Positions 1-9,432 of a stretch of DNA of 64,000 bases are shown here, in pieces; position 1 is the first letter of the stretch, and the number at the start of each line of letters is the position of its first letter. The position numbers were made by a program, and so were the translations under genes. Location: the NCBI RefSeq assembly GCF_014842075.1, contig NZ_JACYVA010000001.1, positions 248,001 through 312,000 on the forward strand, read 5' to 3'. This DNA comes from Sphingomonas sp. CFBP 13720. Its GTDB lineage: Bacteria; Pseudomonadota; Alphaproteobacteria; Sphingomonadales; Sphingomonadaceae. Under the pieces are notes generated by a model, which was given only the letters and a program-made list of their open reading frames with translations, ran no database searches and was not told the origin of the DNA.

Positions 1-142
1 GCAGCAGCCGGTCCGACTTGGTCTGGAGCCGGCCGATCTCGGTGGCGATATCCAGCGCGCCGTCGGCGGCGGTTTCGCGCAGTTCGTCGATACGCGACTG
101 CAACTCAGCGATCGGTTTTTCGAAATCGAGGAAAGTGGCCAT
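1..142 (-). CDS. accA: Acetyl-CoA carboxylase carboxyltransferase subunit alpha (5' end, cut by window edge)
   Basis: Only the first 47 codons lie in the window. The reverse complement starts ATG at 142 and reads [18 protein letters not shown], the typical AccA amino terminus, followed by a helical stretch ([16 protein letters not shown]). AccA is the alpha half of the carboxyltransferase of acetyl-CoA carboxylase, which makes malonyl-CoA for fatty-acid synthesis. The gene lies 12 bp downstream of xerD on the same strand, so they are probably co-transcribed. The identification rests on the N-terminal motif alone. Confidence 0.9.
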   Translation of the reverse strand, partial: MATFLDFEKPIAELQSRIDELRETAADGALDIATEIGRLQTKSDRLL

Positions 143-154
143 AGCCCGTGCGCC

Positions 155-1054
155 CTATGGCCGCACCGGTGCCGCGTCAATCAGCGGGTGGCGTTCGTTG
201 ACCAGCCGCACCAGCCGCGCGCGATCGACATGGGTATATATCTCGGTCGTCGCGATATCGGCATGACCAAGCATCGCCTGCAACGCGCGCAGGTCGGCGC
301 CTCCCTCCAGAAGGTGCGTGGCGAACGCATGGCGCAGCACGTGCGGGCTAATCCGGTCGGGCGGTATGCCGGCCTCCGCTGCCAGCGCACGAACGATCTG
401 GTACAGGCGGACACGGGTCAGATGCGCCTTGCCCGACGGAAACAGCCACGGGCTGTCAGCCGGTACGTGATCGCGCCACGCGGCGACGGCGGCACGCGCG
501 CGATCGGACAGCGGCACCATACGTTCGCGCCCGCCCTTCCCCTTCAGGATCATGTATGGGCGATCGGACGCGACCGCCCCGCGCGGCAACGACACGAGTT
601 CGGTCGCGCGCAGCCCCGATCCATAGAGGAGTTCGAATAGCGCGGAGAGGCGAAGGTCGTTGCGGTCGGGGGGATCGCGCGCGACCCGGGCGGTGATCGC
701 GGCGAACATCGCATCGACATCGCCGGTCGACAGCGTGCGCGGCAGCCCGCGCGTGGTGCCCGGCCGGGGCAGCGCGATGCCGGGATCGTCGGCGCGAAAT
801 CCCTCGTCCAACAGGAACGCGAAGAACCGCCGCAGCGCCGCCGCCTTGCGCGCGACCGTCGCCGGGGCCAGCGCACTCCACCCGTCGGACACCCGTCCGA
901 TCGCGGCGGCATCCGCCTGTGCCAGCCGCCCGCCCGACGCATCCGACGCCAGCCGCAGGTCGGTTTCATATGCCGACAGCGTGTTGCGCGCCGCCCCAGC
1001 CTCCGCCGCCATCATTTCCAGAAAGCGGTCGATCAGCGCGGCATCGCCGGTCAC
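155..1054 (-). CDS. xerD: Site-specific tyrosine recombinase XerD
   Basis: 299 aa, the usual XerC/XerD length. It has an N-terminal SAM-like DNA-binding domain and a C-terminal tyrosine recombinase domain. Catalytic residues are visible: Arg in LLYGSGLRATEL, His and Arg in SPHVLRHAFATHLL, His in MLGHADIATTEIY, and the nucleophilic Tyr in TEIYTHV. XerD acts with XerC at dif to resolve chromosome dimers. The ATG of the open frame at 1249 is too far upstream. The GTG at 1054 overlaps the stop of the upstream gene (GTGA) and gives the expected length, so it was chosen. XerC cannot be strictly excluded, but the pairing with accA fits xerD. Confidence 0.9.
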   Translation of the reverse strand: MTGDAALIDRFLEMMAAEAGAARNTLSAYETDLRLASDASGGRLAQADAAAIGRVSDGWSALAPATVARKAAALRRFFAFLLDEGFRADDPGIALPRPGTTRGLPRTLSTGDVDAMFAAITARVARDPPDRNDLRLSALFELLYGSGLRATELVSLPRGAVASDRPYMILKGKGGRERMVPLSDRARAAVAAWRDHVPADSPWLFPSGKAHLTRVRLYQIVRALAAEAGIPPDRISPHVLRHAFATHLLEGGADLRALQAMLGHADIATTEIYTHVDRARLVRLVNERHPLIDAAPVRP

Positions 1055-2844
1055 GTCCGCGCGATCGCCTCTGCGGCGATCATCCGCGCCTCTCCCTCGC
1101 GCCCGGCCGCGCGCAAGGCTGCGACGATGTGGAACAGCGCGACCGGCGATACGCCGCGCCAGTCGCGGGTCTGCATGCCGACCGCCGCCAGCAGCAGCAC
1201 CGTCGCCGATTCGCCGTTCACGCCCGCCACGTCGATCGCGTCGGTCCATGCGTTGCGCGCACCGACCGCGACGTTCAGATCGCTGGCCAGCCCGCGCACC
1301 TCACCCGATGCGATCCGCCCGAGTCCGGCAAGGCCGGCGAACAGCAACTGCCCCTTGCGCGCGTCGGCATCGGCATAGTCCGATATCGCGCCTGCCGCGA
1401 TCGTCCGGCCGCGCGGCGCGGCCAGTGCCAGCATCGCCCATCCGTCACTACCGGCCGGCACCACGCCGCGCCAGCGCATCGCGGGCAGGTCCAGCCCGGC
1501 GGTCAGCATCGACGCGATCAGTCGGTCGGCATCCGCCTGATGATCGGCAACCGGCGCGATCGACGCGGCGGCGCGCGCCGTCAGCACACGGCGCGCATGG
1601 CCGAGCGCGGTATTCCCCGCCGGTTCCCACAATTGCCGCAACATCGCCAGCCGATCGGCGGCGGACGCGGTAAAGGCGGTGCGGATATCGCTCGCCAGCG
1701 CGGTCTGCGCGCTGGTCGCATCCTCGTCGGTCAGCAGTTGCGCGTACAGGTCGACCAGCGCCTCGCTCGACAGCACGCCCTGCGCGGCGGCCAGATCGGC
1801 ATCGCCCAGCCGCGCACCCGGCGCCACTTGCGGCGCAGTGGCGTGCCAGAAGCGCACCTGCGGCCCGACCGTATCGTACAGCGCGGGCGGCACGACAACG
1901 TTGCCGGCGGCGGCGAGGCCATAGCGCCACGCGCTCAACCGGTCGACGCCGTCCCATTCGATGGTGACCGCACGGCGACCCTGCGCGCCGGTGCCGACGA
2001 TCTTTTCGGCCAGCGCGACGTCGATCGCCCCGCCGCCCGGTGCCTGACGCCGCGCCTGATCGACGATGCGCCCCGCCGCCCGCGCCTCGCCCGACAGGCC
2101 GAGGCACATCGCGTTGGCCAGTCGCCAGCCACGTTCGTTCGATATTTTCAGCGCCGGTTCGACCAGCGGGCACATGCCGCCGGCATCCCCGGTGGCCAGC
2201 AACGCCTGCATCGCGATCTGGAACAGCTTGGGCGTATAATTGTCGATATCGACCGCCTGCACCACGGCACGCGCCGCGTCGGCCTCGCCCATGCGGACCA
2301 GCAGCCAGGCGCGTTCGGCGGCGAAGTCCGCGCCGTCGACCCCGGCGGGCGTCGTCACTTCGGACACCAGCGCGCGGCGCAGTGCGATCGACAGCCAGCG
2401 CGAGGCGACGGGCGCGTCCAGCCGCCGCATCAACCGCTGCAGATACGGCCCGGACGCGGCACCGAACGCATCCGGCCCGAACCCTGCACCGTCCGCGCCC
2501 GCGATACCGACCTGCCCGACCGAACGGCGCGCGAAATCGGGCAGTTCATAGGCGCGCAACGCCGCCGCATCGACCGGCACGATCGAGGCCGACGGAGTCG
2601 GGGTCGGCGTCGGGTTCGGCCCTGCTTCGCCCGGCAATGGCTGGACGATCGGCACGGCGGGCGCGAACCCCGGCGCGGCGGACGCGGTGGCGCGCGGCGT
2701 CGGGGTCGGCGCGGGTGCTACCGGATCGCCGAACCCCGGCGGCAACAGCGACTCGGGGCTGTCCTGCCCGATCGCCGGTACGCCCAGTGCCAGCGCGACG
2801 GCCGCCGCGCCGATCCGCAACCGGTCAGTTCGCGAGGTTTTCAA
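1051..2844 (-). CDS. Large exported protein of unknown function in the xerD operon
   Basis: 597 aa. Residues 1-26 look like a Sec signal peptide (RIGAAAVALALGVPAIGQ, cleavage near AIG-Q). A Pro/Thr/Ala-rich low-complexity linker follows (about residues 30-90, with PTPTP runs). The rest is Ala/Leu/Arg-rich and helical without a motif I recognise; it resembles a periplasmic helical-repeat (TPR-like) scaffold, which is inference. Its stop overlaps the GTG of xerD and its start overlaps the stop of the 45-aa membrane peptide, so the three form an operon. I cannot assign a function. Confidence 0.75.
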   Translation of the reverse strand: MKTSRTDRLRIGAAAVALALGVPAIGQDSPESLLPPGFGDPVAPAPTPTPRATASAAPGFAPAVPIVQPLPGEAGPNPTPTPTPSASIVPVDAAALRAYELPDFARRSVGQVGIAGADGAGFGPDAFGAASGPYLQRLMRRLDAPVASRWLSIALRRALVSEVTTPAGVDGADFAAERAWLLVRMGEADAARAVVQAVDIDNYTPKLFQIAMQALLATGDAGGMCPLVEPALKISNERGWRLANAMCLGLSGEARAAGRIVDQARRQAPGGGAIDVALAEKIVGTGAQGRRAVTIEWDGVDRLSAWRYGLAAAGNVVVPPALYDTVGPQVRFWHATAPQVAPGARLGDADLAAAQGVLSSEALVDLYAQLLTDEDATSAQTALASDIRTAFTASAADRLAMLRQLWEPAGNTALGHARRVLTARAAASIAPVADHQADADRLIASMLTAGLDLPAMRWRGVVPAGSDGWAMLALAAPRGRTIAAGAISDYADADARKGQLLFAGLAGLGRIASGEVRGLASDLNVAVGARNAWTDAIDVAGVNGESATVLLLAAVGMQTRDWRGVSPVALFHIVAALRAAGREGEARMIAAEAIART

Positions 2845-2962
2845 GCGCGACCGCCTTTTCGATCTGGACCGGCTGCTGTTCGGTCGAACGTCCGGCGAGC
2901 AGGAACAAGCCTGCGATCAGCAGGACGAGGACGACGATGAGGATGACTAGCGAACGCGACAT
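2825..2962 (-). CDS. 45-aa single-pass membrane peptide
   Basis: Short ORF with ATG at 2962. Residues 4-23 form one strongly hydrophobic segment (SLVILIVVLVLLIAGLFLLA), followed by a polar tail with a possible amphipathic helix (QIEKAVALENLAN). It overlaps the next gene by 20 bp and is the first gene of the xerD-accA transcription unit, divergent from aroK across about 90 bp. A longer frame through this region in the same phase is not credible because it runs antisense through aroK. No function is known to me. It may assist the exported protein encoded immediately downstream. Confidence 0.6.
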   Translation of the reverse strand: MSRSLVILIVVLVLLIAGLFLLAGRSTEQQPVQIEKAVALENLAN

Positions 2963-3052
2963 GGATCTGATCGTCCCGAAAACATAAAGCGGATGGCGAT
3001 GGCGACGTGCCTTTTGCCCGATGGCCGAGGCGGCTGTATAGCCCCCGCCTCC

Positions 3053-3604
3053 ATGCTGCAAACCCACCTCCCTTTTCCCGACCGTCCGCCCCCATGGGCC
3101 GGCAAGCCGATCGTCCTCGTCGGATTGATGGGCGTCGGCAAATCCACCGTGGGCCGTCGTCTCGCGCAGCGGATGAAACTCGATTTCGTCGACGCCGACA
3201 ACGAGATCGAAAGCGCGGCGGGGATGACCATCGCCGAAATCTTCGAACGGTTCGGCGAGGCGCATTTCCGCGACGGCGAACGGCGCGTGATCGCGCGGCT
3301 GATCGACGGATCGCCAAAGGTCATCGCCACCGGCGGCGGTGCGTTCATCCAGGACGAAACCCGCGCGCTGATCCTCGAACAGGCGCTGGCGATCTGGCTC
3401 GACGCCTCGCCGGACGTGCTGGCCGAACGGGTGCGCCGCCGCGATACCCGCCCGCTGCTGCGCGGCAAGGACCCGCGCGCGGTGCTGCGCGACCTCGCCC
3501 GCGTCCGCAATCCGGTCTACGCGCTCGCCCCGATCCGCGTCGTCAGCCAACAGGCGCCGCACGACGCCACCGTTTCCGCCATTCTGAAAGCCATCGGCCA
3601 ATGA
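3053..3604 (+). CDS. aroK: Shikimate kinase
   Basis: 183 aa. It phosphorylates shikimate at O3 with ATP. The Walker A loop GLMGVGKST is near residue 25, the shikimate-binding DADNEIE follows, then the GGGAF motif (ATGGGAFIQ) and the lid region DTRPLLRGKDPR. An ATG at 2993 in frame would add 20 unconserved residues; the ATG at 3053 was preferred because the kinase fold begins about 17 residues later. It overlaps aroB by 4 bp (ATGA), so the two consecutive shikimate-pathway enzymes are translationally coupled. Confidence 0.95.
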   Translation: MLQTHLPFPDRPPPWAGKPIVLVGLMGVGKSTVGRRLAQRMKLDFVDADNEIESAAGMTIAEIFERFGEAHFRDGERRVIARLIDGSPKVIATGGGAFIQDETRALILEQALAIWLDASPDVLAERVRRRDTRPLLRGKDPRAVLRDLARVRNPVYALAPIRVVSQQAPHDATVSAILKAIGQ

Positions 3605-4701
3605 CCGTCATCCCCGTCGCGCTGGGTGCGCGCAGCTACGACATCGTGATCGAGGACGGTGTGCTGTCGCGTGCCGGCGAGCTTCTCTCCCCGATCGCGC
3701 ACGGCCGGCGGATGGTGATCGTCGCCGATGCCGGAGTCGGCGCGCACCTGACGACGCTGCGTACGTCGCTGACGGCAGCGGGCGTCGCGAGCGAGGCGGT
3801 GTCGATCGCGGCCGGCGAAGGGTCGAAAAGCTGGGCGACGCTGGAACGGCTGCTCGATTCGCTGCTCGCGCTGGGGATCGAGCGTGGCGACCATATCGTC
3901 GCGCTGGGCGGCGGGGTGATCGGCGATCTGGTCGGCTTCGCCGCCGCGATCCTGAAACGCGGCTGCGGCTTCGTTCAGGTGCCGACGACCCTGCTGGCGC
4001 AGGTCGATTCGTCGGTCGGCGGCAAGACCGGCATCAACGCGCGTGCGGGCAAGAATCTGGTCGGCGCATTTCATCAGCCGGCATTGGTGCTGATCGATCC
4101 GCAGACACTCGACACCCTGCCCGTGCGAGAAGTCCGCGCAGGCTATGCCGAAGTGGTCAAATACGGGCTGATCGACGATCCCGACTTCTTCGAATGGTGC
4201 GAAGCGCATGGCGAACGGCTGCTGGCCGGTGACCCCGACGCGCGGACGCACGCGATCGCCCGTTCGGTATCGGCCAAGGCGCGGATCGTCGGCGAGGACG
4301 AATATGAGACCAAGGGCCGTCGCGCGCTGCTGAACCTCGGCCACACCTTCGGCCACGCGCTGGAGGCGGAGGCGGGCTATGACGGCACGCTGCTGCACGG
4401 CGAAGGGGTCGCGGCCGGCATGGCGCTGGCGTTCGCCTATTCGGTGCGTCGGGGTCTGTGTCCGCCCGACGATGCCGCGCGGGTCGCGGCGCATCTGCGC
4501 GCGGCGGGCTTGCCCGACGGGCTGGCGGCATCGGGATGCCGTGCATCGGGCGCGACGCTGGTCGGGCATATGTTGCACGACAAGAAGCGGGAGGGCGGCA
4601 CGCTGCCGTTCCTGCTGGCGCGCGGTATCGGGCAGACCTTTCTCGACCGGTCGGTCGATCTGACCGACGTCGCCGACTTCCTCGATTCGCAACCGAGCTG
4701 A
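3601..4701 (+). CDS. aroB: 3-dehydroquinate synthase
   Basis: 366 aa, standard length. It converts DAHP to 3-dehydroquinate using NAD and a divalent metal. Visible landmarks are the NAD-binding region ([21 protein letters not shown], cited in pieces: [11 protein letters not shown]), [21 protein letters not shown], the metal ligand Glu in [11 protein letters not shown], and the histidines of [12 protein letters not shown] and LLHGEGVA. Start ATG 3601 overlaps the aroK stop and its own stop overlaps the next ATG (TGATG). The long open frame extending upstream in the same phase is a shadow of aroK. Confidence 0.96.
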   Translation: MTVIPVALGARSYDIVIEDGVLSRAGELLSPIAHGRRMVIVADAGVGAHLTTLRTSLTAAGVASEAVSIAAGEGSKSWATLERLLDSLLALGIERGDHIVALGGGVIGDLVGFAAAILKRGCGFVQVPTTLLAQVDSSVGGKTGINARAGKNLVGAFHQPALVLIDPQTLDTLPVREVRAGYAEVVKYGLIDDPDFFEWCEAHGERLLAGDPDARTHAIARSVSAKARIVGEDEYETKGRRALLNLGHTFGHALEAEAGYDGTLLHGEGVAAGMALAFAYSVRRGLCPPDDAARVAAHLRAAGLPDGLAASGCRASGATLVGHMLHDKKREGGTLPFLLARGIGQTFLDRSVDLTDVADFLDSQPS

Positions 4702-4856
4702 TGCCGCGCGGCGTCGCGAAGCGCGACCTGCCGACCAAGACGTGCCCGGTGTGCCAGCGGCCGTTCGCGTGGCGCAAGAAATGGGAGCGCGACTGGGACA
4801 ACGTCGTCTATTGTTCGGAACGTTGCCGACGCACGGGCCTGCCGGGCGACCAGTAG
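4701..4856 (+). CDS. DUF2256 small zinc-finger-like protein
   Basis: 51 aa basic protein with two cysteine pairs ([10 protein letters not shown] and YCSERCRR), which probably bind one zinc ion, and a basic/aromatic middle ([10 protein letters not shown]). This is the DUF2256 family signature. It overlaps the aroB stop by one base (TGATG), so it is the last gene of the aroK-aroB unit. The function of the family is unknown to me; nucleic-acid binding is a guess from charge and the zinc pattern. Confidence 0.8.
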   Translation: MPRGVAKRDLPTKTCPVCQRPFAWRKKWERDWDNVVYCSERCRRTGLPGDQ

Positions 4857-4881
4857 GGCGAACGCGCGCCGGGCTACCGCG

Positions 4882-5286
4882 TCACGGAATACGGGCGGCG
4901 GCGGCCTGCGCCTGACGCTTTTCGGCGAACCACTGCCGCAGCATTGCCTGCGTACAGCCCGTCTGCCCCCCGGTACCGACCGGCGAACAGCTGTTCGGCG
5001 TGCCGACCCGCGCCGCGTCCATCGCGGTTTCGGCGCGTGCTGCCCAGCTCGACGCGACGGTCGCTTGCGACGGCGGATCGCGGAATCGTTTGGGAATGCG
5101 ATACCGCTCGTTCTCGCCCAATCGCGCACACACCACGATCTCGTCATTGTCGGCGGGCTTGGGACAGGCTTCCTCGCCATAGACGGTGGCGTTGCGCACC
5201 TTGCGCGGCGGATCGGCCGGGGCGTCCTGCGCCATTGCGGGCGACGCGATCGCCAGCGCCAGTCCTGCCCATATCCGACCCGTCAT
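4882..5286 (-). CDS. Exported four-cysteine protein, sphingomonad-type, unknown function
   Basis: 134 aa with a signal peptide (MTGRIWAGLALAIASPAMAQ, cleavage after AMA). The mature part shows CPKPADNDEIVVCAR, then ERYRIPKRF, then two further cysteines in NSCSPVGTGGQTGC. Two disulfides are likely. The start at 5286 was chosen because GAGGAG lies about 8 bases upstream; the ATG at 5292 is too close to it. The protein at 38597-39010 has the same cysteine and RYR-x-P pattern, so the two are paralogues (see findings). It is convergent with DUF2256 and divergent from trpG. Confidence 0.7.
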   Translation of the reverse strand: MTGRIWAGLALAIASPAMAQDAPADPPRKVRNATVYGEEACPKPADNDEIVVCARLGENERYRIPKRFRDPPSQATVASSWAARAETAMDAARVGTPNSCSPVGTGGQTGCTQAMLRQWFAEKRQAQAAAARIP

Positions 5287-5393
5287 CGCCATTCTCCTCG
5301 GCGCCACCTAACACCCGCAACAGATGAGCCGTCGCTGAACGCACGATCATTTCGGGACGTTGCACGACGGACATACCGCGCTATGGCGGACCC

Positions 5394-5978
5394 ATGATCC
5401 TCGTCATCGACAATTACGACAGCTTCACCTGGAACCTCGTCCATTATCTGATGGAACTGGGCGTTGAGGTGAAGGTCGAGCGCAACGACGCGCTCAGCGC
5501 CGCCGACGCGCTGGCCAGCGGGGCCGACGGTTTCCTGATCTCGCCCGGTCCGTGCACCCCGACCGAGGCCGGCATCTCGCTCGATCTCGTCGCCGCGTGC
5601 GCGGAAACGGCACGCCCGCTGCTGGGCGTCTGCCTCGGCCATCAGGCGATCGGCCAGCATTTCGGCGGAAAGGTCGTGCGCGGCGGGTTGATGCACGGCA
5701 AGACCTGTCCGGTCGATCACGACGGCACCGGGCTGTTCGCCGGGCTGCCCGCCCCGTTCACCGCCACGCGCTATCATTCGCTGATCGTGACCGACGTGCC
5801 CGACTGTCTGGTCATCAACGCGACGGCGGCCGACGCCAGCGTGATGGGCTTCCGTCATCGTGAACTGCCAATCCACGGCGTGCAGTTTCATCCCGAAAGC
5901 ATCGCCACCGAACATGGCCATGCGATGCTTGCCAATTTCCTGACCGCTGCCGGCATCCCGGCAACCGTACCGGCATGA
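5394..5978 (+). CDS. trpG: Anthranilate synthase glutamine amidotransferase component
   Basis: 194 aa class-I amidotransferase. N-terminal [15 protein letters not shown], oxyanion region [11 protein letters not shown], catalytic Cys in [12 protein letters not shown], and His/Glu of [14 protein letters not shown] complete the triad. It supplies ammonia from glutamine to TrpE; the same subunit often also serves PabB for folate. trpE is not in the window. It overlaps trpD by 4 bp (ATGA) and opens a six-gene same-strand run through lexA. Confidence 0.95.
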   Translation: MILVIDNYDSFTWNLVHYLMELGVEVKVERNDALSAADALASGADGFLISPGPCTPTEAGISLDLVAACAETARPLLGVCLGHQAIGQHFGGKVVRGGLMHGKTCPVDHDGTGLFAGLPAPFTATRYHSLIVTDVPDCLVINATAADASVMGFRHRELPIHGVQFHPESIATEHGHAMLANFLTAAGIPATVPA

Positions 5979-6967
5979 CCGTCACCACCCTCCTGCCCGA
6001 TCCTGCGACCCCGCTATCGCATCAAAGCGCTGCCGAAGCATTTGCCGCAATCCTCGACGGTACGGTCGCCGACGCTACCATCGCCGCCTTCCTGATCGCA
6101 CTGGGCGAACGCGGTGAAACCAGCATCGAGATCGCGGAGGCAGCGCGTGCCCTGCGCGCCCGGATGATCCCGATCGCCGCTCCTGATGGCGCGGTCGATG
6201 TGTGCGGCACCGGCGGCGACGGGCATCACACCCTCAACGTCTCGACCGCCGTCAGCCTCGTGGTCGCGGCGGCGGGTGTCCCGGTCGCGAAGCACGGCAA
6301 CCGGGCGGCGTCGAGCAAGGCCGGCGCGGCCGACACGCTGGAGGCGCTCGGCCTCGACATGGCACGCGCCGGGGCGATGGCGGAAGCGACGCTGCGCGAC
6401 ATCGGCATCGCCTTTCTCTTCGCGGGCAATCATCACCCGGCGATGCGCCGCATCACGCCGATCCGCCAGCGCATCGGGCGGCGGACGATCTTCAACCTGA
6501 TGGGACCGCTCGCCAACCCCGCGCGCGTGACCCGCCAGCTCATCGGCATCGCCCGCCCCGACTACGCACCGGTCTATGCCGAGGCGATGACGCTGCTCGG
6601 CACGGAAACCGCGTTGATCGTGTCGGGTGAAGAGGGGCTGGACGAGATTTCGGGTGCGGGTCCGACCGTCGTGGTTCCGGTCGGCATGACGCTGTCGCAT
6701 CGCATCGCTCCCGAAGATGCCGGGTTGCCGCGCCACCCGATCGCCGCGATCAGGGGCGGCGACGCGGCGCACAACGCCTTGGCTTTGCGCCAACTGCTAC
6801 AGGGTGAGACCGGCGCCTATCGCGATGCGGTGTTGCTCAACGCATCGGCGGCGCTGCTGATCGCCGACGCCGCTGCCGACCTGCGCGATGGTGTGCAGAT
6901 CGCAGCGCAAGCGCTTGATTCCGGGGCAGCAAATCGCCTGCTCGGCCAATGGATCGCCTATTCATGA
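5975..6967 (+). CDS. trpD: Anthranilate phosphoribosyltransferase
   Basis: 330 aa. It transfers phosphoribose from PRPP to anthranilate. The PRPP/Mg motif [15 protein letters not shown] is at about residues 77-91, [15 protein letters not shown] follows, then the anthranilate-binding Arg region ([20 protein letters not shown], quoted only as [10 protein letters not shown]). Start ATGA overlap with trpG and end ATGA overlap with trpC show tight coupling. The length and motifs fit the family, with no irregularities. Confidence 0.96.
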   Translation: MTVTTLLPDPATPLSHQSAAEAFAAILDGTVADATIAAFLIALGERGETSIEIAEAARALRARMIPIAAPDGAVDVCGTGGDGHHTLNVSTAVSLVVAAAGVPVAKHGNRAASSKAGAADTLEALGLDMARAGAMAEATLRDIGIAFLFAGNHHPAMRRITPIRQRIGRRTIFNLMGPLANPARVTRQLIGIARPDYAPVYAEAMTLLGTETALIVSGEEGLDEISGAGPTVVVPVGMTLSHRIAPEDAGLPRHPIAAIRGGDAAHNALALRQLLQGETGAYRDAVLLNASAALLIADAAADLRDGVQIAAQALDSGAANRLLGQWIAYS

Positions 6968-7740
6968 CGATGCTCGACACGATCCTCGCCACCAAGCGCG
7001 CCGAGGTTGCCGAACGCAGCGCCCGCGCGACGATCGCCGATCTGGACGCCCGTGCGCAGGAACGCACGCCCCCTCGCGGATTTCGCGCGGCGCTGGATGC
7101 GACGCCCGGCCACGCCCTGATCGCCGAAATCAAGAAAGCCAGCCCGTCCAAGGGGCTGATCCGCGCTGACTTCGATCCACCGGCGCATGCCCGCGCCTAT
7201 GCAGCGGGCGGTGCGGCCTGCCTGTCGGTCCTGACCGATATCAAATATTTTCAAGGTGCCGACGAATATCTGGTCGCCGCGCGCGCCGCCTGCGACCTGC
7301 CGGTCCTGCGGAAGGATTTCAATGTCGACCCGTGGCAGGTCGCCGAGGCGCGGTCGCTGGGCGCCGACGCGATCCTCATCATCGTCGCCGCGCTGTCCGA
7401 TACCCAGATGGCGGAGATCGAGGCTGCTGCGATCGAGCGCGGCATGGACGTGCTCGTCGAGGTCCACGACCGGGCCGAACTGGACCGCGCGCTCACGCTG
7501 CGGTCGAGGCTGATCGGCGTAAACAACCGCAATCTCAAGGACTTCTCGGTCAGTTTCGAACGGACCTATGAACTGGTCGGCCATGCGCCGGCCGACTGTA
7601 CCTTCGTTGCGGAAAGCGGCCTCGCCACGCGTGAGGATCTTGATGCGATGGCGGCGCACGGGGTGCGCTGTTTCCTGATCGGCGAGGCGTTGATGCGACA
7701 TGCCGATGTGGAGGCCGCGACGCGGGCGATGATCGGATGA
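6964..7740 (+). CDS. trpC: Indole-3-glycerol-phosphate synthase
   Basis: 258 aa TIM barrel. It closes the indole ring from CdRP with loss of CO2. N-terminal [10 protein letters not shown], catalytic Lys regions [12 protein letters not shown] and VLRKDF, Glu in [14 protein letters not shown], and FVAESGL with the phosphate-binding IGEALM at the end. An ATG at 6949 is in frame but inside trpD; the ATG at 6964 makes the same 4-bp ATGA overlap as its neighbours and was chosen. It is unfused (no TrpF domain). Confidence 0.95.
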   Translation: MTMLDTILATKRAEVAERSARATIADLDARAQERTPPRGFRAALDATPGHALIAEIKKASPSKGLIRADFDPPAHARAYAAGGAACLSVLTDIKYFQGADEYLVAARAACDLPVLRKDFNVDPWQVAEARSLGADAILIIVAALSDTQMAEIEAAAIERGMDVLVEVHDRAELDRALTLRSRLIGVNNRNLKDFSVSFERTYELVGHAPADCTFVAESGLATREDLDAMAAHGVRCFLIGEALMRHADVEAATRAMIG

Positions 7741-8204
7741 GCCTCACCCATCTCGACGCCGGCGGCAGCGCGCATATGGTCGATGTCGGCGGCAAGGCCG
7801 TGACGGCGCGACAGGCGGTGGCGACGGGACGTATCAGACTGTCGGGCGAAGCGCTGGCCGCGATCCGTGACGGGCTGGTCAAGAAGGGCGACGTGCTGGC
7901 GGTGGCCCGGGTCGCCGGGATCATGGCGGCGAAGCGGACCAGCGATCTGATCCCGCTGTGCCATCCATTGCCGCTGACGAAGGTCTCGATCGACTTCGCG
8001 TTCGAGGACGACGCGATCCGCGCCACCGCAACCGCCGCCACCGCCGGGCAGACGGGCGTAGAAATGGAAGCGTTGACAGCGACTTCGGTTACGCTCCTTA
8101 CGGTCTATGACATGGCGAAGGCCATCGACAAGGCGATGGTGATCGAGGGCGTGTGCTTGCTGGAGAAGCGCGGCGGCAAGTCCGGCGACTGGGTTCGGTC
8201 GTGA
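7737..8204 (+). CDS. moaC: Cyclic pyranopterin monophosphate synthase
   Basis: 155 aa. It makes cPMP from the MoaA product in molybdenum-cofactor synthesis. Hallmarks are [18 protein letters not shown] near the start, [13 protein letters not shown] with the conserved Cys-His, [10 protein letters not shown], and MAKAIDKAM. It is coupled to trpC (ATGA) and to moeA (GTGA). No moaA, moaD or moaE is in the window. The joining of trp and moa genes is a layout I associate with sphingomonads and relatives. Confidence 0.95.
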   Translation: MSLTHLDAGGSAHMVDVGGKAVTARQAVATGRIRLSGEALAAIRDGLVKKGDVLAVARVAGIMAAKRTSDLIPLCHPLPLTKVSIDFAFEDDAIRATATAATAGQTGVEMEALTATSVTLLTVYDMAKAIDKAMVIEGVCLLEKRGGKSGDWVRS

Positions 8205-9379
8205 ATTTGCTGCCCGTCGCTGACGCGCAGGACCGCGTGCTCGCACTTGGCCGTCCGGCGCGAAGTGAGCCGGTGCCGATCGTCGACGCGATCGGGCGAT
8301 GGGCAACGAAGGATATCGTCGCGCAGCGGACCCAGCCCGCCCGCCCGCTGTCGGCGATGGACGGCTATGCGATCCGTTTCGACGACCTGCCGGGGCCGTT
8401 CCGCGTCGTCGGCGAATCCGCCGCAGGTCGGTCATTCCACGGTCGGCTCGCCGGTGGCGTAGCGACCCGGATCTTTACCGGCGCGGCGATGCCCGACGGG
8501 GCGGATTGCGTGCTGGTGCAGGAAGAAGCGGCACGCGACGGCGATAAGTTGATGCTGGCGGGCGAAGGCCCGGTGCGGGGCGGCAACGTGCGGCGCGCAG
8601 GACTGGATTTCCGCACTGGCGACGTGCTGATCGCGGCGGGCGACCGGATTACGCCGGCTCGTGCGGCGGTGGCGGCGATCGGCGGACATGGGAGTCTGCC
8701 GGTCGGTCGCCGGGTCCGTGTCGCGATCGCCGCGACCGGTGACGAACTGGTTCCGGCGGGCCACCCGATCGGCGACGACCAGTTACCCGAAACCAATTGC
8801 CTGATGCTGGCGGGACTGCTTGCCGACCTGCCGGTCGACCGCATTGATCTCGGCATCTTGCCCGACCGGATGGACGTGCTGGTCGATGCGTTTAGACGCG
8901 TCGATTGCGACCTGCTGGTGACGACCGGCGGTGCCTCGGTCGGCGATCACGACCTGATCCGTCCGGCACTCGCCGAAGCGGGGGGGACGCTCGATTTCTG
9001 GCGGATCGCGCTGCGACCGGGCAAGCCGATGCTGGCGGGGCGACTGGGCGATGCCGCCGTGCTGGGCCTGCCCGGCAATCCGGTGTCGGCCTATATCACC
9101 GCGCTGCTGTTTGTGCGGCCGCTGGTCGCGCGCATGGCCGGTGCGGCGGATGCCCTGCCCCGCACGATCGCCGCGACGCTCGCCCATCCTTTGCCCGCCA
9201 ATGGCGCGCGACAGGACTATCTGCGCGCCACCCTCACCGGCGCAACGGTGTCGACCGCCGCGATCCAGGACAGTTCGATGCTGCGCACGCTCGCCCGGTC
9301 GGACTGTCTGATCGTACGCGCGCCGAACGCCCCGGCGGCGGAAGCGGGCGACTCGGCGGAAATCCTGCAACTCGCTTGA
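8201..9379 (+). CDS. moeA: Molybdopterin molybdenumtransferase
   Basis: 392 aa. It inserts molybdate into adenylylated molybdopterin. Visible landmarks: [12 protein letters not shown] near the start, [15 protein letters not shown], the MoCF-binding motif [12 protein letters not shown], and [11 protein letters not shown] / [10 protein letters not shown]. The GTG at 8201 overlaps the moaC stop (GTGA) and begins at [13 protein letters not shown], the normal MoeA amino terminus, so it was preferred to the upstream start at 8153 inside moaC. lexA follows after 53 bp with its own operator. Confidence 0.95.
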   Translation: MNLLPVADAQDRVLALGRPARSEPVPIVDAIGRWATKDIVAQRTQPARPLSAMDGYAIRFDDLPGPFRVVGESAAGRSFHGRLAGGVATRIFTGAAMPDGADCVLVQEEAARDGDKLMLAGEGPVRGGNVRRAGLDFRTGDVLIAAGDRITPARAAVAAIGGHGSLPVGRRVRVAIAATGDELVPAGHPIGDDQLPETNCLMLAGLLADLPVDRIDLGILPDRMDVLVDAFRRVDCDLLVTTGGASVGDHDLIRPALAEAGGTLDFWRIALRPGKPMLAGRLGDAAVLGLPGNPVSAYITALLFVRPLVARMAGAADALPRTIAATLAHPLPANGARQDYLRATLTGATVSTAAIQDSSMLRTLARSDCLIVRAPNAPAAEAGDSAEILQLA

Positions 9380-9403
9380 CGGGCAACAAATCGTTTCCTA
9401 TTG

Positions 9404-9418
9404 GTTCCACGTCTGTTC
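9404..9418 (+). promoter_or_regulatory. LexA operator (alphaproteobacterial SOS box) before lexA
   Basis: The sequence is GTTC-CACGTCT-GTTC, an exact match to the GTTC-N7-GTTC SOS box known in alphaproteobacteria. It lies 14 bases before the lexA start codon and just before its GGAGG at 9423-9427. The position suits autorepression of lexA after its separation from the moeA unit. Confidence 0.85.
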
Positions 9419-9432
9419 CGACGGAGGACAAT

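Noticed and set aside
155..1249. XerD as a mobile-element integrase
   Set aside because: Length and context (accA operon) match the housekeeping recombinase. No attachment site, phage or transposon genes are near.
919..2940. A 673-codon plus-strand frame over the exported protein gene
   Set aside because: No start context and a composition typical of an antisense frame. The minus strand has a signal peptide and stop/start coupling to xerD.
5308..5393. A trp attenuator or leader peptide before trpG
   Set aside because: No run of tryptophan codons and no competing hairpins were found in the short divergent region.
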